A stretch of DNA of 64,000 nt from Paramecium octaurelia. Taxonomy: Eukaryota > Ciliophora > Oligohymenophorea > Peniculida > Parameciidae. The translations under genes were made by a program, and so were the position numbers. Shown in pieces: positions 45,984-59,200 of the stretch. The stretch covers positions 66,442 through 130,441 of the forward strand of contig CAJJDP010000026.1 in the NCBI GenBank assembly GCA_905182995.1, given 5' to 3'. The first letter of the stretch is position 1. Each line of letters begins with the position of its first letter. The notes under the pieces were generated by a model. That model did no database searches and was not told the origin of the DNA. It saw nothing but the letters and a program-made list of their open reading frames with translations.

Positions 45984-48695
45984 TCAAAATTATATATACT
46001 AAAGAATAGCAGTTAACTCAAACAAATCGAAAGGTTTAGTGATGAAGTAATCGATTCCAGAGTTGAAACAACTCAACTTCAAATCCATATCACTATAACT
46101 AGCCATGGCAATGATGAAGCCTTTGTCTACTTGCAAAGATTTAAACAGTTGTTTTATCTCCTTTATCAAATCCACAGCTGATTGCTATATAGGTATAAAT
46201 ACATACTGGTAAGGAGGCATCAATAAAATATAATAAATAGGAGCTGTTTTTGCATCTGCAGGGATTAAGAGACTTGCTTTTAATCAACTAAAGAGTTTAT
46301 TACTGAGTAAAGGCTTTATCAGATTTGACTTCGTATTTATTGAGCAGGATTTAAAGAACGGAAACATTCAAATAATCGTTGTCTGCAATTATGACCTTTG
46401 AACAACATTGATTAGTTAATTTGAACTTGATCACTGAATGTAGAAACTTAGGACTTAACTCTGGAGGATCGATATTTGGATTGGTGCTTTCTCCAAAATC
46501 CAAAGCACTAGTCATAGGCTTGGAAGATTCATTGACTGCAGAATCACTCTTGATGACTTTTGATGGGTTATTGGTGTTCAAACTTTTTGGAAACAGGGAA
46601 TCCTATATTTTGTAGGTTCCACCTGAATTGCTTTGAGCTTATGAACCTAAGGGTTTGATTTGGGGAGACTCCTATTTGATTTTGGATATTTGCGAGAAAT
46701 GAGCACTTTATAAATCAAATGGGACATCAGGTTTTAGCGAGTACTGTTTTGAAATCTAAGTGAAAGACATGTATTTAGATTCTTCATTCTTGTAATGGGA
46801 ACTGTCTTACGCTTAGGCCAATAGCATGGAGAGTGATGTTTCAAATGCACGTTTAGGTTTGATTTGTTAAGCAAGATAACCATGTTTAGTGTTGATTGGA
46901 AGTGATTCAACAGTAAATGTGAAAGTGCCTTGGAAGTGACTATCCAAGCTCAATTCCAAAGATTTACGAAGAGATCCAGAAAGTAAGAAGGCTAGAATTG
47001 CAGATACTTGTAATTCCAATAGATTACTCATGTCAAAATCCTTGCAGTTGGTTTTCATTAACTAGGCTGTGTTTTTTAGGACTGCTTGATATTAAGACTT
47101 TTGGCTTTCTTCCTTGAAGGGAATGTCTTTTATTTAGAATTGATAATTGTTTGGTGATACCTGATGAATATCAATTCTAATTTTTGAAGCAACAGTGTAT
47201 TTAATAGCAATTTCGAAAAGACATTTCAGAATTTGCTTGGTCTAAATATTATATATAGATTTTACACGATCCGAATCATTGAAAACTATCATATCAGTAT
47301 CTATAATTGGAACGATTGATATTTCCTTAATTTTTAAGCAATCTTCATAAATGAGTTAGAGTTCATCCAGGATGTCAGCAAGTTTGAATGTCGAATTTCT
47401 GAAAATCAATTGGTTTGTAAGTTACAGAGTCAGATCCTTCATGGTCCCAAGAAAAATCATAAACTTTTATGTGCTCATTCTCATTTGTTTTAAATATTCT
47501 TTTGAAATTTTACCTGCATTCTTTTCATGTTCATGTGAACATAGAAGAAGCAATAAATGTATGACATTGATGTAATTGTTGGATTCAGATAGAAAGGTTT
47601 AGAAAACATTTTAAAATTGAAGTGGCTCATCCAATACTCTTTTTGAAGACACCTTTTGCATAGCCTCAAACATAAAGAGTGTATAAAGCTTAGACTTCAC
47701 TTCAGTAACCAACACCTTAATCTGAATATTCCTGAAATCAAGTTCGTTGCTTTTTATTTTGAAGAGAGTAAAAGTAAAGAATTTCCATCTTAAAATTTAA
47801 TAATATAGTCATACTTTTAGTAATTGCTAAATAATGCAGCTATCATCTACCTTATTTTGTGTAATCCACCCTTAATCTTGTATCTACTATGTACAGTGCT
47901 GTCTAAAATCAAGGAACTAATTTATGTTATATTAGAATGAAATAATACTCTTCTTAGTCCAAGTCTAATTCTGAATTCCCAAATAAATCATTGACTTCCC
48001 TACTTCCGATTTCTATGACAGATTCTAGAAAGACTTGCTCATAATCGTGGTTCATCCCTTTACTTTGGAGATTATTAAGTTTTCCTAAGTAAAAGTTCTA
48101 GTAGGTAATCTCAAAATTCTAATTATAGACTAAAATAGATTAATTGTGAATCCATGCCCTAAATGATGGGTAATAGACATTAATACATGTGTGCTAGGAC
48201 ATCTTCTTCCTCATTGCATTGCATATCAAGAACCATAGGACTATTTTACTGATCTTAGCATTCTAAATCAGGAGACTTGAGTGCATTTTCTTGGATCTAT
48301 AGTTAAGAAGACTGTCTATCAAATTAATTTGACTATTATTTAAGATTGATAAACTTAGTTTATTAGAGTTGAATGTTACTATTTTGTTTTTCTTGATTAT
48401 TATTCCAATAATCGTATAGCATCACTCCCAAGATCAAAATCATGTAGGGAATAGTCAAGTAAAACTCAAAAATATTAGGTTGTAAGATTGAATTAATTGA
48501 AGATCCAATCACAATTATTGTCTTGATAAACAAGTCAAGTTCAGTGAGCAGTATAAGTTGAGCACATATCTGCTATTGCGAACAACTTTGAGATAACTAA
48601 GCGTACATGGCTATCCATTTCAAGTATCTCATCACGTTGTCCAATTTTTGAATATTAAAATATTGGTGATAACTTAAGTATTGATTGACCAGCAT
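45984..48695 (-). CDS. Hybrid histidine kinase (two-component type)
   Basis: Starts near ATG 48695. N-terminal part has two or more membrane helices (IFEFYLTIPYMILILGVMLY). The central part reads as a histidine kinase: a possible H-box near 47530 (CSHEHEKNA; unlike the usual SHELRTPL), the N-box region LKCLFEIAIKYTVASKIRID of the ATPase domain. The C-terminal receiver is well formed: KVIIADNDYLNVSVLQILL (acidic pair), YFIDASLP (phosphoacceptor Asp), IIAMASYSDMDLKLSC, GIDYFITKPFDLFELTAIL (conserved Lys). Several introns of 22-28 nt occur. Ciliates are known to carry hybrid kinases of this sort. The kinase half is less certain than the receiver because of intron placement. It is divergent from the ANTH gene with only 38 nt between starts. 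Confidence 0.7.
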
Positions 48696-48732
48696 TAAGC
48701 AAATGTTTATGGAAAGTAATAGGGTCTAGTAG

Positions 48733-50361
48733 ATGGAGAAGGATGGATTGATTAGAGCAATGATTATTAAGAAATATATTCTAAATTATTTCATTTATAA
48801 AATGATTACTAATTTAGTTCGTAATATAGTACAGTTTGGAGGTACTTCAACATTCGAAAAAGCTAGATTATCAGCTACTTATAAAGGGGATTATTATTAT
48901 CCAAATGAAAGTGACATCGAGGGTATTCCTTTTACAAATTATTAGCCATAATGCTTACACTTTCTGGCAAGGATCCTGAAACACGTCCTCAAGTAGGATT
49001 CACAACGATCTTGGCCAAATTGGAATCATCGCAATCTAAAATCTATTGGAATTACATCATAAAAAACTTAATCATCTTAGACAGGTGCATCGAGTATAGG
49101 TTCTTTGTCTCAGACATTGCAGATATGAATATCAATTATGTAGAAAACTATGTTGAACGAGATCCCAAATATAGTAATTCTTTTATAAACCTAATAGAAA
49201 GTCTATCCATGGATTCATTTATTAGAAAGTATTACCTCTATTTGAAGAAGAAGGCTGCCTTGTACTCAATCAAGAAATCAAGTTTCAACACTCCCAAGGA
49301 AGAGAAGAAGAACTATTTTAAGTAATAATCTGCTGAAAATATTTTCGAAGAATTCAATAAAGGATAACAATTATTTGATTAAATACTTGATGTAACAATC
49401 ATATCTAAATATTAGATATCTATACACGATAGAAATGGCTTATTAAAATACCGATTGAATCAGTACGTCTATTAATTGCTATTGTTTACTATGCTCAATT
49501 TGTATTATAACTCATACATTTTGATTGTCATCCTGATTGAGAGGTTGCTCAAAATGCCACTTAATGAGGTCAAACAATTCAAAGAGTTATACAATCATTT
49601 TCTTAAGAACAATGAAGTTCTTGTAAATTTCATAAATACCAGACTCTACATCAAAGGATATTCTGATATCAATACAAGCGAGATCGCTAGAATTGATACA
49701 AGAATAATAGGGGCTATTGAGGAGTATGTTAGAATTGCTGAGAAATCTTAGAGTTCAATTGGATTGTCATAGGACATCCAAATTTCTAAAGATCTTATGG
49801 ATGATGAATTGATCATCCTCGATCAAGTGGAAAAAATGGGAGTTAGCATATATAAATAGGATGGCAAAGAAGAACAAAATAGAGGTAAAACCCAATTTAA
49901 TATTTGCAGGAGTCGGTCACAAATTGAGTACTGTTCAAACTACTGCTTAGAAGGTCATAAGTTTTGAATCTAAATTAAAAGATTACTCACACAAATACAT
50001 GAAAAAATATCCATAAGGTGCATTTAATACTGATGGGTTCAAAGAGGATCTCTTCAAGGGCTTTATGAATAATTATTCAACTGAGTATATTGTGATAGAT
50101 CCCAAATTGTTTAAGACTTTGTCTTATCAAAATGAGAGAGAACCAAGTCAACCACACACAAGTTTGGAAGCTGAGTATAATGAGGATGGAATCAAAATAG
50201 AATTTATTCAACCAATAAAAGATTTTGATGAAAACGTATTTATTTTGATTAAGGATATTTTTTGTTTTGAAGTTCCAAAACTAATAGACAACATTGAGGA
50301 ATTTCCCAATGCAGATGAGGAAGACTTTCCTGATTACAAGGATGAAGAAGACAATTATTGA
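48733..50361 (+). CDS. ANTH/ENTH-domain clathrin-adaptor-like protein
   Basis: Introns of 23 nt (in the codon after IEA, near 48921) and 25 nt (near 49886) give an exact frame of 526 residues. The N-terminal ~280 residues fit the ANTH fold of AP180/CALM: ARLSATYKGDYYYPNESDIE, AIMLTLSGKDPETRPQVGF, KIYWNYIIKNLIILDRCIEY (the VALKTLIVIHRAL helix), MDSFIRKYYLYLKKKA. The C-terminal half is mixed and ends very acidic (NADEEDFPDYKDEEDNY). ANTH proteins bind PI(4,5)P2 and clathrin at endocytic sites; the short clathrin/AP2 motifs were not obvious. The start may instead be the Met about 23 codons downstream. Confidence 0.75.
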
Positions 50362-50491
50362 TTATTTTATATATATTTATTATATAATAAAAGATGTTTG
50401 TAATCGTGTATCTTGGGAATTAGCCTAACTAAAAAGGTCATTAATAAAAAATCCTTAATTGACTTAATATTTATATAGATATAATATATAA

Positions 50492-51732
50492 TCACATACA
50501 TTTATTAATTTTGATACCCTGTAATAAAGGTTGTTGTTGCTCCTGTTTTACCTTCTTTTGAATGGGAGGGTCCTTTGGCGGCTGTGCATCCTATTCTATT
50601 CTGGGCATCCTGCCTTAAGGGATATAATAAATCACATGACAAAGATCCTGTTTTCGAAGTATTAGTGTTTCAATGCTTCTTAGGCTTTGATTCTCTTTGC
50701 TGGATTCAGAGTCAGCATTCTATCAATAAGATCGATTAGTTAAGGCGGGGCACTTGATTGAGCGTGCAAGTACTTTCGCAGTGTTCTTTCTTTGGGTCCT
50801 TTGATGTATTCATGGTAATGTGGAAGTGAATTCACATCTGACCAATCACCATAAAAGAAAAAATAAAATTCAAACCTTCCGTAGGAGTTCCACAAAGATC
50901 TATTATTTTAGCAAAGCATTGAAATTCTGATTTTGCCAACACAAAGGGACTTTGTTTTACTATTAGCTCAAGAAAGAGGATGCCAGCTGACCACACATCA
51001 ACCGAACAATCGTACTGCTATTTTTGTTAAATACGAAGCAAAATACACCGCCCAAGTAGATTTCAGGAGCTCTGTATTGGGGAACCAATATTCGCTTGGT
51101 TTATGGTCTCTTTTTTGAATATTCATTGGCCATTCCAAAGTCGCAAATCTTTACTTATCCCTTATCGTTGTATAGTATGTTATTAGCTTTAAAATATAGT
51201 TGTGGATACGCTTCAAATCCCTATGGTAAACATTCCTAGAATGCAGATAAGTAAGAGCATCTAGTATTTAATACATCAAACATCGAACTTAATCCAAACC
51301 AAATACTATTCGCCTCTACAAAAGATTATGCAAGTCTGTGTCCATGTATTCCAAAACCAGAAAAGTGCTCTCTATACATAATTACTGCTTTTTCCTTACT
51401 AGATTGAACAATAACTTCCTTGAAACCCACAATATTTTCATGCTTCATTGATGAAAGCAAATGAATTTCTCTCATTGCCGTTCGCGGAAACTAATTACTT
51501 AAATAGATTTTACTCCATTGGCCTCTTTCTCTTGCTTTATTTTTTTTAAGGCAACAATCTACTTATTCAATTTGTTTTGAGCCTTAAAGACCTATCTACT
51601 TAATAGAGTATTAAATCACCCGTATTTTCCTTATCCTACATGCCTTTAAATGATGTAGGACTAATCGAGATCCTATGCAGGCAACTGGCTACTAGTTGTT
51701 CTGCATATTTATACACCCAAATTTCCCAACAT
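50492..51732 (-). CDS. Cyclin-dependent kinase, CDK9/CDK12-like
   Basis: Starts MLGNLGVQICRTTSSQLP; about 350 residues after five short introns. Motifs: SYIIQRHVGQGKYGQVFKA, catalytic Lys in IVALKKIKQEKE, the cyclin-binding helix NGFPRTAMREIHLLSSMK (PSTAIRE equivalent PRTAMRE), YHRDLKPNNILYN, CDFGMAN, VPQYRAPEIYLGG, SVDVWSAGILFLELI, and the end IDRMLTLNPAKRIKAQEALK. The GFPxTAxREI form is typical of CDK9/12 (transcriptional CDKs). The C-terminal tail is Pro/Gln/Lys-rich (DAQPPKDPPIQKKVKQEQQ). Catalytic residues are complete; cyclin partner unknown. Confidence 0.9.
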
Positions 51733-51767
51733 AATATTTTGGGAATTTATTAATATATAATACAAAC

Positions 51768-51915
51768 TCACTTATTGAATAAAGAAAATTCATCGATTCC
51801 CCCTCCCTTTAGACTTAATCTACACTCCCTCAGTCTGTCACCATACTTAAAAGACTTAAACTGATATATTTTTATCAAAGGCAACTGAAGCTAGTAAATG
51901 GAAAGTATAAAACAT
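51768..51915 (-). CDS. Possible very small gene
   Basis: A 25-nt CAG-acceptor intron (51861-51885) joins MFYTFHLLAS to FKSFKYGDRLRECRLSLKGG and GIDEFSLFNK, 40 residues, exact frame. The second exon has clearly higher GC and a protein-like sequence compared with the flanks. The first exon frame stays open for about 40 codons upstream (PLFSSLLLIFAYSCM), so the true start may be earlier and membrane-spanning. It stops 36 nt before the CDK start. No family was recognised. Confidence 0.35.
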
Positions 51916-52252
51916 ACATGAATATGCAAATATCAAAAGCAAAGAAGAGAATAAAGGAACTATATCATGTATAAAATAACTTTAAAAATCGAAAGATTCA
52001 TTCTAAATTTAGCCAAATCCTTTTACAATGACAAAATGCTAAAATTAACCTCATTTTATAATATGAAAAAGATATTAATTAAAGTCTGTGAATAGATTTT
52101 ATATCATAATACCTAATTTAAAGTAGCTACAACAATATAAACCATTAATATAGATATTAAATAACCATGCCTATCAGATAGTAATTAGTTAATATCATAA
52201 TAGAGTCATAAACTATATGTCATCAACTGAATAATAATAATAACATATTGGA
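51916..52252. other. AT-rich region
   Basis: About 340 bases. It may contain a 5' part of the small gene at 51768. Otherwise no feature is seen. Confidence 0.45.
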
Positions 52253-52701
52253 TCAAAACAATTACTTATAATTATCATTTTTCAATTTATCAAAAAGATA
52301 TAAGGTTTAGAGGAATTATTTTTTACACTTTGAAAACGAATCTACAATTCCAACTGTAATGATATTTTAAGAATTAATAATAATAATTGCATTATCGTCT
52401 CCATCCTTCAAAATAGATTTCTTTTCATCATGAATAGTGACATAGACTGAATTAAAATAAAACAAGTACAAGTTTTCTCGTCGAAATCAAGATGACTTTA
52501 TCGAAATTCGCGTGTATTATAATTTTGATAATTTTGCAGTAAATTCATAACATCTGAGAAATCTATTTTCTGTTGTGGTTTATGGAGCATAGCCACAGGT
52601 GGGATGTAGGTGCATTGTAGATTGAGGCTATCCTTTTAGATGAACTTATTCAGGTTTGTATTTGAATTCGGGAATTGCGCTAAGTATTTTTCTAGGTCCA
52701 T
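52253..52701 (-). CDS. Small hypothetical protein
   Basis: A 23-nt CAG-acceptor intron gives an exact frame of 141 residues. It starts MDLEKYLAQFPNSNTNLNKF, continues LQCTYIPPVAMLHKPQQKID, and ends IITVGIVDSFSKCKKQFLQT and DKLKNDNYKQLF. Composition and codon use are convincing; no domain was recognised. It is divergent from the following small gene. Confidence 0.6.
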
Positions 52702-52845
52702 TTGAAACAAAAATTAAATTTATATAAAATTCAAGAAATAATACAGCATTTTTATGAATTTTTGAAATCCTTCAATTCAGCTAAATCTATTGGCTTGTCT
52801 TGGTTTATTTCTTCCAATTCACAAAATTACAATGAGAATGAGTCG

Positions 52846-53134
52846 ATGAGAATAACATTGAATTGTAGATACTATTGGAATGATATATTTACTTCCTATT
52901 CTTGGGTGTCATCAACAGGGGGACACGCGATCCCTATTACGTAATGAGGGATCTATGAGTGTTCTAAGATTCGAATGGAATTCTTCAACAATTAGAATTA
53001 GTGATAATTTTGAAATATACACAGAGTAAGTTGATTTTGTAAATGCAATGGATTTTCTGATGGTCTCTAATTGTACAATTAAGATTACACAAACAAGAGT
53101 TTTTGATAGTGCTACTGGAATTGTTCTGAAATGA
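52846..53134 (+). CDS. Small hypothetical protein upstream of the surface antigen
   Basis: A 28-nt intron with AAG acceptor (52941-52968) joins two open frames exactly and gives 86 residues: MRITLNCRYYWNDIFTSYSW ... FEWNSSTIRISDNFEIYTEQ ... CTIKITQTRVFDSATGIVLK. The first frame is also open upstream to about 52660, without an ATG, so a 5' exon may be missing (a possible 27-nt intron lies at 52842-52868). It ends 68 nt before the surface-antigen start. The beta-rich look is suggestive of a secreted module but this is not established. Confidence 0.4.
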
Positions 53135-53202
53135 ATTGAGGATAGCCGTGGACCCCCAATATTTACACAATTCTTCTTTTCATAAATATTAATTTAAATT
53201 GA

Positions 53203-56200
53203 ATGAGTAATAGTTTGTATCACTTATTTCTGCTGAGTTTCATGTTATCAGTTCACTGCAAAATCAAGGTTTCAGAGGTCTGTTCATGTACGGATTTGAA
53301 ATCAGAGAATGATTGTTAATAAAATGTCAAATGCCAATGGAAGAGCAACTCTTGTGCAGAGAGAGTGGATGAGCCAATAAGCGAGACTGAACCAGAGAGT
53401 GTTTATTGCAAAGATTTGACACAAGAGGTTTGTATAAACAGACTGGGTTGTGCATACTACAATAAAAAATGCATTCAATTTAGTGGGTGCACTAGCTATG
53501 TCTATACAACTCATATTGAATGTTAATAGGTAAGTATGTAATGTACAAGTGATGGAATATAGTGTATCATACCAAGGGAATGCTCTTTGAATGAAAGCGA
53601 ACCTTTGTGTAGTACAGTGACAAGTTCCTCAGGATCAAAGAAATGCGTTTGGGAAAAAACTGCTTGCAGAGATTAGAGATGCGAAGAAGCTCCTGAGTAT
53701 CTGAATAATGACGAAGCTTGTAATTCTTTTATCAATGGATGTGTCACAAGCGGGAGAGGATGTGTAACTAAAAGAGTGAATTGCTATTATTATGCCAAAG
53801 ATTGCGATGGCATGATTGGAAGTGATGGTTAATGCGAATCAAAGAATGATAAATGCTAATCTAAGGATTGTGCCAGTGCTCCATTGACATATTATACAGA
53901 CCAATAATGTCAATCCTTTAGAAAAGGGTGTAGAACTACCGGAATCGGATGTACGGATTAGGCATTGAAATCCTGTACCACCTACACAGGAGATAGTGAT
54001 TAGTGTTTGAAGTACATAGGAAATACGGGTAAGTGTGAAGAAGGAATCAAGGGAAAATGTTAAGCAAGAGTATGCGAAAATGCACCAAATAAATATTCCA
54101 CTGATGAAGAATGTAAATCATATTCATCTAAGTGCAAAACAACAGGGATTGGTTGTGTTACCATCCTATTGAATTGTAGTTCGTATAGAGGTCTTAGATC
54201 TGAATGTGAAAGAAGAATAGGGGCAGATGGAAAATGCACTAGTCCAAGTTATGAGGAATCTTAATAATGTAGTGCCAAGGTTTGTTCGGATGCCCAATTT
54301 TCAACCAATAGTGAATGTGGAGATTATTAATATAATTGCATTTCTAATGGTGTTGAATGTACTACATTGTTGATGAATTGTAATAAATATAAGGGGGATG
54401 CTGAAAAATGCAAGAAGTACGTAGGAATAGATGGTAAGTGTGCATAAGGATCAGATGGATATTGTGCAATTAATGCTTGTGAGAATGGCAAATTTAAAAC
54501 TAATGAAGAATGCAAGAATGTTCAATCATATTGTTTAAGTAATGGAACCAAGTGTGTCTAGAGTGACACTTGTCCTAACACTGTATAGTAGATAACTTGT
54601 TTGGCAAGTGATAAATGCTAATGGACTGAATAGTGTGTGACAAATCAATGTTAGTATTTTCCGACTAAGGGAATGTGTCTAAGACATTCATCCAATGTTG
54701 AATGTTTCTGGGATGGTTTAACTTGTGTTGACAAATAATGCAAACATGCTGGCTTGGAATACAGGACCAATACAGAATGCTAATATTTTCTATAGAAATG
54801 TGTTGCTAATGGTTAGGGATGTGTGGATGTCTCAGCTCCTTGTGAAGATTACTTTGGAGATGAAGATACTTGCACATATTACAAAGGCAATAATGGTAAA
54901 ATTCCATGTGTTTACAATTCTGCTACTTAATAATGCCGTTCAATGGTGTGTTAAGATATTTTATCTGCTCAATCCCAGTAAGATTGTGATAAGAGTTTAG
55001 AGGGATGCAAATTTAATGGCAAGTATGGATGCGTTAATTAAAATGCAGAATGTAATGAATTTTATGGAAATTCCTAATAGTGTTATGCTTTGAATAGCAA
55101 ATGTTCACAAAATCTAGGAGAAGTCGGAAACTGTCGTCCTTTGGAATGCTATGACAATTAGGGAGCATTGGAAGATTATGAATGTAATTTGTTTAAATCT
55201 GGATGTGTAACCAAGGGAGTTGGATGTATAGCATCAACAGCTCCATGCACATAATATTTTGGAAATTCAATAGATGATTGTTCTAAATTTGTTGGGAATG
55301 GAAAGAAATGTTGGTATGAGTAAGGATTTTCAGGTTAATGCGCAGATAAATAATGTAGTCACAATGTCGATGCGTAGAATGATTAGGAATGTAATAAGTT
55401 CTTGTAAGGGTGTGTATTCAATGAGAAGGGGTGTCAAGATGCAGAGTTACCTTGTGATACTTATTAAGGGGATGAGGATAAATGTTCAAAATACAGGGGA
55501 AATGGATTACAATGTGTAAGAATAGACTATTGTGAGGATCGCAAGTGTTCAGATGTACAAAACCCATTGTCTTTGAAGGAATGCGAAGAATATCTACATA
55601 GTTGTGCTTTTGATGGTGGAAAATGCATAGAAAAATAAGATAGTTGTGATTATTATTATGGATACTCATAAGAATAATGCCAAATATTGGTTAATGTAGA
55701 TGGGGATTTATGTACAATTGGGGAGATAAATTTATATTGCTCTAATCGTAAGTGTAAGGATGCACAAAATGTTAAATCATAACAGGATTGCACGTCTTAT
55801 AGAAATAACTGCATTTTCAATGGAATTGATAAGTGTGAAGAGGTTTAAGATAGTTGTTCAACATACAGTGGGTTTTCTGAATAGGGATGCAAGGATGCAA
55901 GAAATAAAGCATAGAAAGGTTGTTGGTTTGATAGTAACGGGAAGTGTAAGGAAAGAACATGTGCAGAAGTATTGACAGAGTATTCAAGTGAGATTTGTTA
56001 ATAACACGATTCCAGTTGTATTTATACTGGATCGAAGTGTGCTAAGAAATAGAGCAGTTGCAGTGATTATAAAACATTGAGTCTGAGTGAGTGTAGATTC
56101 TTACCTGGTTGTTGGAAATCTGAAGATAACAATGATCCATGTTAAGATAGACAATGTAGTGATGAAGTGGAGTCTATTTCAGATTCAGCTTGTAGAAATC

Positions 56201-59200
56201 ATCTAAAGACATGCAGATTTGATGGTGACAGTAAGTGTGTGGATGAATAGGATAACTGCACTGGGTATGTTAATTTCACTCTGAGTGCTTGTTAGGTAGT
56301 CACTAACAAAAAGGGGGAGTACTGTTGGTTCAAGGAAGCAAGTTCAACCTGTGTGAATAGAACTTGTTAAGATACTCTGCCATTCTATTCTGCTGAGGAT
56401 TGTGTTAATCATCTGAGTACTTGTAGGTATTATGGAATTAAGTGCTAAGATGCAAAAGATACATGTTCTCAATATATTGGATTTTCCAAAGATGCCTGTT
56501 CATAAGTTACAACTAAAACCAATCTGTCTTGTTGGTATTAAGATCTGGGTAGTATTTGCATTAATGCATCATGTGATGATTACATCAAGGATGCTTCATA
56601 AGAAAATTGTAAAAAGCATCTACCTTCATGTAGATATAATGGGACTAGATGTATTTAAGCAACAGCGAACTGCAATCAATACATAGGTTCTAATTAGTTA
56701 TGTACTTAATTAACTGATGCTAGCAATAATTAATGTTGGTATGATATCAGAAATAATTAAGGAATGGATAATAATTGCATATTAAAGGAATGTTCTAATA
56801 GATAAAATCTTTATAGTTTAGACGTGTGTTAATAGTATATTGGTAAAACTGTTGATGGCAAGTACATTCCAAGTTGTACATATGATGGAATCAAATGCAT
56901 AAATATTTAGACCTATTGCTCTCAATATATTGGATACAACAGGTAATAATGTATAAATGTGACTACACTAAGTGGTGAGAGTTGTTTCTAGGATCTAAAA
57001 AACACTAATATGACATGTAGAACCAGAAGATGTTCAGATAATTAGACAGCTGTGAATGATGTTCAATGCGATCTATTTTTAAAGGGGTGTGTGACTACTG
57101 GTAGAGGATGCACAGAATCAGCATAAACGTGTAACACTTACTAAGGCACTTAATCCAGTTGCTTGAAATTTGTAGGTAATGGAAAGAAATGCAGAGGATC
57201 GAATGTAACTACAAGATGTTCAGTTAGAGAATGTTTCCATGATCAACAATCTACTACAGATATTGAGTGTAACTCATTTATGGATGGGTGTGTAACCAAT
57301 GGCAAAGGTTGTATTTCTTCTTTGGAACCCTGCTCCAGTTATATTGGGAATCTTTAAACATGTTCTTAATTCAAGGGAAATGGAAGATTGTGCTATTCAG
57401 ATAGTCTTGTTGAAATTCAAACTTGCAGAGATAGACTATGTTCTGACAATACCAAGGCTATTCTTGACTCTGATTGTAATAAATTCATGCCAGGTTGTAT
57501 CAGTAAAGGAGTTGGATGCATCGAAGATACACAACCATGTTCTAGTTATTATGGAACTTAAGCATTGTGTAGTAGATTCAAAGGAGAAAAAGGTACTAAG
57601 CCATGTTGGAATGACGGTGATGCAACCAGTAGCACCAGATGCATAAATAGAGAGTGTAATCATTTGTCAAGAGGTACCAATGATGTAGTGTGTAATTCAT
57701 TTTTGGAAGGGTGTGTTAGTGATGGGTTCCAATGTCTGACAAAACGTAATTGCTCTTAATTCTATGGAAGTGCTAATACTTGTATCCTATTTGATGCTTT
57801 GGATAAACCATGCAAAGGAATTGATCATACTATTTAATAATGTCAAAAACTGTTATGCTCAGATGCACCAAATAATTATAATACAGATGAAAAATGCAAT
57901 CAGTTTAAATCTGGATGTAAAACGACAGGGTATGGATGTGCTGATAGTGATAAATGTGAAATGTTAGTCTCGAAATCTTTGTGTAAGATAAGATCTGATT
58001 GCTAGTATATTGATGGATGCCTAAATAACACAAAATTATGTTAACAAATCACTAAGTATTCTTAATGTTTGAATAATGCCAATATGAAATGTAGTTGGAA
58101 TTTTGTAACTCAAAAGTGCAGAGAATGGGTCTGTTCAGATGCAAGTGTTCTATTAAAAAAACACGAAAATTGTTAGGCCTTGAATTCTAATTGTACAACT
58201 ACAGGAAATGGTTGCATTGAAATCAATCAATGTAACAAATACATGAACAAACAAACATGTCTAACTGCCATTTCCTTAGGATATTTAAAGAAGTGTGTTT
58301 GGGAAATTAATAGCTGCAGAGACAAAGTGTGTGAAGATGCACCTATATCTTATACTGAAGATTCAGTTTGCTAATAAATATCATCTGAATGCATAACAGC
58401 TGGTAATGGTTGCACTCGCAAACAATATGCTTGTGAAAATCTTAACATCAAATCTAAATGCACAAAAGATTATTAAGGTCGTCCCTGTCTTTGGATTACT
58501 TAAACCAATACTTGCATGACATATTCACAATGTTCAGACATCAGTAAAACCACATTTGCAGAATGCTAAGTCTATTCTAAGCTATGCACTAGTAATGGTG
58601 AAAATTGCATGCCCTTATCCAAATGTGCTCAATACACTAATACTATTAGTTGTAACACTGGTACAGATGGAGTTTGTGGATGGGTAATCGGGTAATCAGA
58701 TCAAATGCAAAGATGTCAAGTATTTTAATAATGTTCTGATATTTTTGGAAGCACTAAAGAAGACTGTTAATATTACTCAAATACTTGTACGTCTGATGGT
58801 GTAAAATGCATACAAATTGGAAATTGCTCATCTTATTTAACCAAAATCGCTTGTAGCTCAGATGGAAAGGATGGCTCTTGTTTTTGGGATTAATCCTCAG
58901 AATAAGCTGAATGCAGACTATAGTCATGTCCTGATGTTCCCTTAGTCTCACAAATGACATACGAATATTGTTCATCATTCAATTCCAAACTAAATTGTAC
59001 CACCGATGGAACTAAATGCATGAGTAAATCAAATTGTTCTGACTATCTTGAATAGTCCTGTTACGAGGGCATAGATGGACCATGCATTTTTACTTTCCCC
59101 TTAAATAGACCCTCTGGTACTAAATTGTGTAGAGTTAAAGATTGTGTCGATTATCAAGAAAGAACAACTGCAGCTTGTTCTAAATTAAAGTCTGGCTGTA

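Noticed and set aside
54725..57663. Several medium ORFs on both strands inside the surface antigen
   Set aside because: They are other-frame shadows; the antigen frame is open from 53203 to 59721.
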